Assembly (NCBI GenBank): GCA_947396885.1
Contig: OX377201.1
Location: 30,543,923-30,607,922 of the forward strand
Reading direction: 5' to 3'
Source: Heligmosomoides polygyrus polygyrus
Lineage: Eukaryota; Nematoda; Chromadorea; Rhabditida; Heligmosomidae
Length of the DNA stretch: 64,000 nt
Shown here piece after piece: positions 12,701 to 21,700 of the stretch. A program made the translations under genes and the position numbers. Below the pieces are notes generated by a model. It worked only from the letters and a program-made list of their open reading frames with translations. It did not search any database and had not been told where the DNA came from. Within the stretch, counting starts at the first letter, position 1, and each line of letters starts with the position of its first letter.

Positions 12701-15700
12701 CACCTCTATAGAACGGCCCACTAGCTCGATGGTAGACCTACAGATGAAGGGTGGCGAGTGTCCATGGCTGAAGAAAAAAAAACGTGAAAACTTGCAGATC
12801 GAGAGCTAAGTTTGTGTGCTTAATGTTCCATCCCCACTTTCGTAATCTTAGTTTTTCAATCTCTTTACGGTTCGTTGTTGGACGGTGCCTCCTTGTTTAA
12901 CACGTTGACGACCACGTGACACGATGTCGTGTCACAGCCTTGTGATTTATTTTTCTGGTTGGATTCATACCTCTCGGAGGAACATTTTGGTGTAATGTGC
13001 ACTTCATCTTTAGACACTGCTGTGAAAAGGTGGTCACGAAAGCAATTTTTGGTTACTGATTTATTGAGGTTCTCGATAAGTAGTGGCTTCAATTATCCAA
13101 CAACTCTCAACGTTGCAAAAAATCGACTGGTCCCACGCGCCAGACACGCGAAAAACGCGTGATCGTCAGCTTGTTAACGAACAAGGTTTTAAAAAGTAAT
13201 ACGGTAATTAAACATGTACCATGAACTCGAACGCCGTTCATGGTTCAAAGTTTCAGACGTCGCTGTACATACCTCAAATTCTGGACGATTGTCAGTTGAC
13301 ACTGTCCAATTGCCATCGAGAAGTGTATCCACTGAAGCCACCCACAGGAGTACAGTCGATAAATGAGTCGTGCGTTTCTGTGGTTGACTTCGTATCGTAA
13401 TTTCTTTAATGTACCCGTTTTCCTTGTTTAGAATATCCACCGAGTTTTCCCGTCATGCTGGTCATGATCCCCGTTTGTGCTACGGTGACGTCACCCTCGG
13501 CTTCCGTTTCTTCCCTGGTGGACTTCCGCATGGGGCTGGAGGCGTGGGAATTGAGGAGAGGTGTGTCTTCGCTCAATTTCGACTTCACTATGCATCAGTT
13601 AGTCAACTCGTAGAGAAGATCGTGGTTTTAGCGACGAAGAAGTGCGGCTTGATGAGACTCCAGAGGCTGTGAAGTTACGAGCTGCTCCCACGAACGCGGT
13701 TCCAGGCGTTCAGCATGACTGGAAACCGTGGAGCAGCAAGAGTGGCAAGTCCCTCTTCCTTGTCCTTATCTCAGAGTCCTAAAGGGAAGCAACTTCAGGC
13801 AGTGCAATGTGCGCGATGTGTCGAGGAAAGATCTGGCTGAAGAGCGCATCCCGGTGTCAGCGCTGTCTCGTCATATGTCATCACAAGTGCGTCGAACGCG
13901 CCGCTTCTGGAATCGCTTGTGTGCCGCATACGATCAGCCAGGGAGACGCAGAGTTCACTGAGGTAACGAATATCTTCTAGGACCACGGTATAAACGATGA
14001 ATTTGGCGCAATCTGCAAGATTCCGCGGTGTAAGGTACGCTACGGACCTTCTGGATTCCTACCCGAGGCTAACCCATAATTCCATGGGTAGACGAGGTCT
14101 TTGTGCGGTCGCTCGACAGCTCTAGTGAGAACGAAGCAGCGATTTATTTACTAGAAGGGTAGGCCAAAAGAGGCTTCTGCTAAGAAATTCAGAAGGAGAG
14201 CCGTCATGTTGAGCCTAATTCGATGTTGTTGGTCCGTCCTTTATCTTTATCCTTATTATTTACTTACTGAGAACCCTTAACTAGCCCCAGAGTTCGCTAT
14301 TTTTATGCGCAAGAAACGGTCATCCTTCTCTTCTAGCTCGATATGGATAGCAGTGAACAGCGAGCTGAATGCCAGACAAGCATCATCCCTGCCACACCGC
14401 AGACTACCCAGCCTGCTGTAGCGAGAAGTAAGCCAGCATTCAGTGTAACGTGAGGCGAAGCTCCATTAAGGGAGGTTCAGTTGCAGATGAAGATGTGGAG
14501 CTAACGTCGCGGCGTGCCAGGCTGAAGAATAAGATGACGGAGAAGTTCTCGTCTTGGAGGAAGGGCAAGACGACGTCGAAGCTGGACCTGGATTTTTCTG
14601 GAAATCGTGAATCGTGCATCTCTGAATCGTCAGCGGGCACTGCTTTGGACGCGGAGGAGCTGCAGAGTCCGATGGCTAGCATCCAGGTACCGTAGGTGCA
14701 CGTATGAAGTGTGAATTGACCAGTAAGAGCATGGCACTTGATTGCAGGACTGTCTCGGTGATGTGTTGCCGACGCTGGAAGGATCGCCGTTCATTCGCAG
14801 TCTCTACTACGAGCCGGGAAATGCGTACAACGAGCAAACGATCAGTAATGCGAAGGTGCTCGGGAGAGAGATTTTCGCAGGTCTGAAGGGAGAAGAGCGG
14901 AAGGCGAAGATCAATGAGCAGGTAACAATCCGTCTGAAGAGTGCACTATAGCTGTTAGTTGCATTAGTGTGTTGCTGAAGCTCTACGCGATGTTTAGCGT
15001 TGCTCTACTGGCATAACTTTCGTCGGGATTGGCTTCTTTAGGTGATGAAGGTATTGATAAAGTCAAATCATGCCTACAGTATCAAGCGTCGGACCCAAAA
15101 CCCAAAGCTTTTAGACTACTAAGCCTGAAACTGCGGCCATGGCATTTGGCGACCATCAGCTCTTATATCAGTCGATGGCTTCTTATAAATTGAATTTCTC
15201 GGCCTACTAACTGCAGGTGTGAAGTAGTCTTGAATTTAGTAGGATGAACCAATGTCAGATATGGCAAGTGTAAGATTCGGCTTAATGCATAGCTTCAAGC
15301 TCTAGCATAGCTCTATCAAAGCTGCTCTGTCTCTATCAAAGCTCCAGCTACCTGACCTAGATCTAGACGTATCTGCAACTCTTCAACAGCTTAGACATTA
15401 GCGTGGCATGTTCGTTTTCACCCAAAAGTCGCGGGTAATCGTGCTGTTGGCATTTCAGATTGACCGGATTCAACTGGCAATACGCGAGACGAAAGACGGT
15501 CGCACGGCAGCGATAAAGGACGGATCGGAAAGCAAGCCGAGTGCCGCGTTTGAGGGACTCGATGAACGGCTACAAGCGTTGGCGGTACTCATGCTGCACT
15601 ACTGCTCAGCGTTGCAGGTAACTTTGCAATGACTTCGCACTGATGCCTCAAAATTGCTGGTTCCCTGAGCTTCATGACCGGCTGTTCCAGTTTCTGGGCT

Positions 15701-18700
15701 TCTGAACGAAGGTCGAAGCCAACGTTTATTAGCGACATTTGGGGCTACAAGCCCTTCTTTAGGTCTAGAACATGTTATTGCGTCTCCTAAGAAACACAAC
15801 AATGAGAGCGCTATGGACTTGAGATGAACAAGAGGATTAGTTGAGATCGAAAATGATGGGCTAGAGAAGTACTTGAGCGGTTTATAGGTCGATGGGCTGT
15901 GGCCGGCCACTTTTGTCCCAAACGTATTGTTTATTGTTGGAACATGAAATAAGCGGTCACAGAACTTCGTTCTATAAATAACTCAACGTCTCCAGCACTT
16001 CATTATTAGCCCCATAATGTAGTACTAGAGACGAGCGTGTAAGTTGATTTCCGGATTCATCAATTCATCAACGACTAACCCACGGGTATAAGGGATAGAG
16101 AAACCCACGATATAGCCTTCATCTCTATCCCTTACCTTACCCCTACCCCTTATGCCTCTCATACTCGCGTATTTAATTGTTGATGAATAGGCCACAGGTC
16201 TGCAGTGTTTTGATCCTTGTGGCGTTTAAGAAATGCAATACCATGTTTTACACTTCAAGAAGGGCTTATGGGTCGAAAAGTTGTCATTAAGCGTTGATCT
16301 CGAGCTACGTAATGAAACCAAGAAATTTAGCTTCTTTACTGGGTTACAAAATTTTGTGTGTTCAGCCATTTTGCACTTTTTGTGTTTCCGTGGCCTGGTG
16401 TTGAGTCCCTACTATACTTATGCTCAAATGACGCATTACTATAGGTATTCGAAATATTTTCATTCGAAATTGAATATTCGAATCCGAATATTTAAAAAAA
16501 TCACCTTTTTCGAATATATTCTAATTCGAATGTTCAAAAAAAACAGTGTGTTTCCAATGTATTCGAATTCCGATACTCGGAAAACATCAGTATTCTAAAC
16601 CATTAGAATATTCGAAATTTTGGCGAGAGAAAAGTATAGTTCCTACATGCTGAAGGTCACCAGTTATTTATCGTAACAGGTTCGATTTCAGGACTGTGAA
16701 TCGCAAGGTAGAGAATCTCCGGTTTATGATAGCGAAGCCGTTCCCGAAGCGCAGCTTGGACCTAAGCCATTGACGGTAAGTGCACTTTTCCAACGCCACC
16801 TTTATTAGTTCGATAAAAAATGACTTACTGCCCGATATGTGGGCAGGAGGAGCGGCGAGGATGGCGTCAGCCAGTCTACTGAATGGTTCTGAACCGAGCT
16901 TTCTTATCGGTCGTGCAGATAAGCGGCCGGCGCTTTTTGCGTTATGTCTGGGTTGTTGTTTATCCTGTTCGCCTCCTTCCTCGCAGCTCCTGTCTGCCCA
17001 GGTTGGGCAAGAAGTCGACTTGTACCGTCTATTCTATGCGATGTTTCCCTGTTTGATTTCTCTTGATGTCCGGGTAAATTAAATGCTCGGGAGTTTTTTT
17101 GGCAGTTAGCAGTTGCATGACAATGGGCCGGATTCATCAGCGACTAACCCGCAGGTTTAATTGTTGATGAATCCGGCACCATGTAGTTAGTCCCTGCATG
17201 TTACCTGCTTTCACGAAGTCCTAATGTGGCCTGTATGGGGAGTGGGGACGCACACACCAATCAGCCGTCGAATGGGCGTTGTATCCAGAGGGGCGTGCTC
17301 GGTCGGTACCCTGATTGGTCGGTGCGTCTTCTCCTCCCCATGCAGGCTGTGTGAACGGCCCCTATCAAAACTTTCCTAGGTGCATGTTCAAGTGTGTTGT
17401 GGTTCTCGTTTCACCCAGCACCTTGTCTCGCACTATCCTAACCAACTTACAGTCAGATTTTCAGCTAAACATTTCCTTTGTCCTACACCTTGGTTCTTGC
17501 ATGCTTCCTGCTTAGCCTTGTTGTGTTACAGCGTGCGGTGTTGAAGTTCCGTGAAATTTTCGTCAATCCTCAAAGTTCGATTCCTAAGCAGCTGTGGAGG
17601 AGTCTGCATGTGTTCAGCGGAGTAAGTGTGCCTGATTGTTGCGTGTGGTGTGTAGCTGGGGTGAATGCTTCCAGGATAGCAAGTTTTCCTTAGTGGATGT
17701 TCATCTCTACCCGGGTGTTCGAAGATCGAGTACTAACCACTCCGCACTTAGCCATCCTCGCACTCGTCTGCGCTTTCCATGTTGTAGTTCTAACGGCTTT
17801 CTAAAATTCGATTCGACATTCGATAGAATACCTGTTCCAGTTAAATCCACTAATCCATCTATTTTTAGCAGAACATTTATTTTATTTTATTAATGCATGA
17901 TACCGTGTCGTTACAATGTGAGCTAGAAACAACATAACAACAGTGATGGAATTACTGAAGGAAAAGGACAAAATGATGGTAATGTATAGGCAAACAGATC
18001 CCCAGCAGATGGCAGACGAAGAAAAATCTCAAAGTGCTGACATGAGACAATTCGACAGAGAAAGGGGACTTATTCGGAGTAAATGATGATCGTTCAGAAA
18101 ACTAAATATTTAATAGCAAAGCCGAAACGATTTTTTTAATACAGTAATTGATGTATGAAGAGACATCTTGCTGAGTCGCTTACTGACAAAGAAAAAAAAA
18201 GAGGTTCAGTTAGCCTCCCAAAGGCTGGCGTTTTGACAAATGGGTTGCCAGTGGTTACTCCTGGGGCCGTATTGTTCAACCGCTTACCGCCCTCTAACGG
18301 TGGAAATACCGTCAACTCTCTGATATGACATTCGTTAGCATTGGGTTTGGCGGTATTTTCACCGTTAGTGGGCGGTAAGCGGTTGATGAATCTGGCCCCT
18401 GGTTTCTCTTAGTGGGAAAGGAAGGAGCATTTTTCAAAAGAGTTGTTATGTACCGCGAAGTCTGGACCATGGCCTATAACACAAAATGGATAGCGGAGAA
18501 GTTGGAGCAAAACTAGCTTCCTCGAACCATCGTGAGGCATCTAGGTGGGTTTCAAATGATTAATTTTGGTATTTGATGATCTCTTGCTGACATAGTTCAC
18601 AGTCGAATTCAGGAAGCAAGCTGGTAAATTAGACCAGTGTATCCTAATGAAAATCTAGAGGCAAAAAAAAACATCTGTGGAAAATTTGTCCTGATCCGAT

Positions 18701-21700
18701 AAATAAGGATCTTAGGGTGTACAAAAAAATATGTTGTAAAAAAATGGTGTGACAATTTGATGTGCTCTAATTGCCCAATCGTTCACAACTAGAGAACTGT
18801 TGCTGGTAGATTTCTTTAGCAGAGATAATGTCCCACCAAAAGTTTATTTTCAAACTGAGAGATACAAAGTTTCACCCCATCCTTCTTAAATCGATTGCTC
18901 AATATCTCACCGGGCGAACATTTCAGGTCAAAATACAGGGTGGCTCATAAGTCCTGCAACAAAATTAGGCGACCTTATTGGTTGTCTTTTCCAATTGCAA
19001 AAAACCGCATACCAACAGTTATGTAGCATATACTTAGTGCTATACTTCTGGAAAGTATCATGGTTGTAGCTGCTCTTATTACAAAGTAATGCGCTCTCAC
19101 GTAAAACTTACCGAAAATTCTTCTCTGGCCCGTGGTGGGGCGCTTCCGTTCCGATGTGACTAAATTTCGGAAGATTGGTTGTTGAACATGCAGTATCATG
19201 GTATTGCATAGGGCAGTGCAAAGGCTTCTCAAGAGTGAACATTAGATAAACGGACCTGAAATACAATAGAAGAACGCTAATAATTTTCTGATCATACACG
19301 ATGTAACAACCAGCTGGAACTAATGCCGTATTCAGCCGTGTGCGTAATCTATTACTAAGCAGTATGCAGTTTCTAGGAAACTACAAGGAAAGCGTTACAA
19401 GCCCACAATGAGGCGAAGACTCAGCTATGAGGAGAAGAAAGTAGAGAGAAAAATTTGTAAGCGCAGTTGGAGGGCGTCGTTCGAAATGGGTATTCAGCCT
19501 CTGCCTCATTTGATGAAAAATTTCTCAAAGTTGAGCGATCCCAGAAAGGTCAAAATAATAGTGCGTTTAATGCTACCTTTGCGGGAACCTGATGATATAA
19601 AACAACGACCACGCATGGCAGGTTTTTGTCTTACACGATTTTCCAAAATGTCTCCCCTCACACCCTAGGTTTTTGTGTAAAAATAGTGAAAATCAATAAA
19701 AATGTTCGTTTGATAGGAACGAAAACCTAACACCATATATTAGAGACTCAATCGCGCTGTTTAAAGGCAAAATGCATATTCTGGTAAAGCGATTCCTGTA
19801 AAAGCAAAAGAAAAGGACGTGGTAGCGGTTCTCAGTCCATCTGCAAAATATTGCACCTGCGAAAGACTAGCTGTGAAATTCCTAAATCTTTAGATTTTCA
19901 ATCTTTGTTTATTAACCATCTTAAAGAAAATGTCTTGCTCTATAAAGCCTGGGAAAACTATTGTTCAATATCTTCTTTGGAACGAATAAGAAGTGAAACT
20001 CCATAAGAGGGGCTGCGACGTGAGCTGCAAAGCAACCCACACGATCTGAAGGTTCTTATCAATCCAGGAGTGGTCCCTTATGAATAATACCGCTCCACCA
20101 TAATCTATTAGGTTGGAAAAAAAGTCTCTTCACACTTCGAAATTTTTTTTACCCTTCCCCTTGTAAACGCACTAGCCAACGTTGATTGCTGGTTTCGTAA
20201 TCCTATCACACTTGTCTACCGTTCGCACGCGGACACAGGTTAAGACTCTTCTTGTAATTCGTTATCCATCCAATCTTCCGAACTCAATGCCAGATCTACC
20301 TCATGGCCGTTTTCAGCACGGCATTCTTCATGAATTCATTAAAGAATCCACAGCACGTCGAGCAGCAGACCAAATTAACCATATATATGGCTTGGGATCT
20401 ACTACTCATCGCGCCTGTTACGAGTGGTTCGGAAAGTTCTTAAAGGGAGATTATTCACTGAGGGCAAAGCATGGACAGGAAGGCCAACTGGATTGGACGA
20501 CAGTGAACTACACCATCTTCTTCGTACCGATAGTTGGCAGACGACACGTCAGCTGGCAGAGAAGCTCGAAGTGTCTCATAGGATAGTGGGAATCCATCTG
20601 AAGAATCTTGGCTTTCATGGAAATTTGGAGCTTGGATTCCACATGCCCTGTCAGACACTCAGAAAGATCGACGGCTCTCCATCACTGCTTCTCTTCTGTC
20701 CAGATAAGGAAGAAAATCGTTTCTTCCGCGGATTGTGACAGGCGAAGAGTCCTGGGTTCTGTGTGCCAACTTCCGAGGAAAAGGCAATGGGTACAAAAGG
20801 GAGAGAGCCCTAAGTCTGATCTCAAGCCCAATGTTCACGAACGGAAGATTCTCTTGAGTGTTTGGTGGATATCAGAGGAGTGATTTATCGGCAAACTCTC
20901 AGAAGTGGAGAGACACTTACTGCTGTCACATACTGCGGCCAACTCCACAAAGTCGTCGCAACTCTCCAAGAAAACAGGCCGGAGAAGTCGAAGGTGATGA
21001 TCCTGCATGACGATGCAAAACCACGTGTTGCAAGACTCACAAGAGAAACAATAAAGGGGATGGGCTGGGAGGTAATGCCACATCCACCGTATAGCCCTGA
21101 TCTCGCCCCTACCGACTACCATCTCTTCCGTGCTCTCAAGCAAGAAATTGGAGAGAAATATTTTGAAGAGGATGAAGACGTCAAAAATTGGATTCAGCAA
21201 TGGTTCGACTCCAGAACTGCAGTCTTTTAAGCGAGAAGAATTGGAAAATTACCCAGTCTTTGGAGAAGTGTAGTGGAACAAAATGGAGTTTATCTCAGTT
21301 GATTTGACCTTGTAGTTGTGAAGTAATAAATCTTTGAAAAAAATGAAAAGACTTTTTTTCCAACCTAATACAAACCATGGGCAAACAAGATTTAAAAGTG
21401 GTTCAAATTTGGTACATTCTTAGCCTTTTTATACGCGTATGTTTTTGTCGCAGGACTTGTAGACTTCATTCTCAAGGGTAAGGCAGGTAGTCAGTGGAGT
21501 CCCACAGGGGGATTCCTTCCCCTTTGCTTTTCAACATTTTCATCTCTGAGATTCCTGTTATGCAGTAGAGCAACGTCATCACAAAGGTGGATGCTGATGA
21601 CGTAAAGATTTATAAAACTATGCAGGCTCAGGAAATGCAGTAGATTTGTGGTTGATTGGAGGAAAAGGTGGCTATGTTATAGGCTATGATACGAGCATAT

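Noticed and set aside
13749..13784. In-frame TAA at 13780 as a premature stop, or a 36-bp intron, in the C1 region
   Set aside because: An alternative 57-bp intron (13742-13798) removes the stop and gives the exact H-x12-C spacing of a C1 domain.
14428..14480. Frameshift in the PDZD8-like coding sequence near 14450
   Set aside because: A 53-bp intron with GTAAGC donor and TTCAG acceptor explains the frame change and keeps phase.
18942..21452. A larger Tc1/mariner element (ends near AAGTCCTGCAACAAAA and its complement) enclosing the mariner at 20108
   Set aside because: The two possible ends match over only about 16 bases and no transposase motif was recognised outside the inner mariner.
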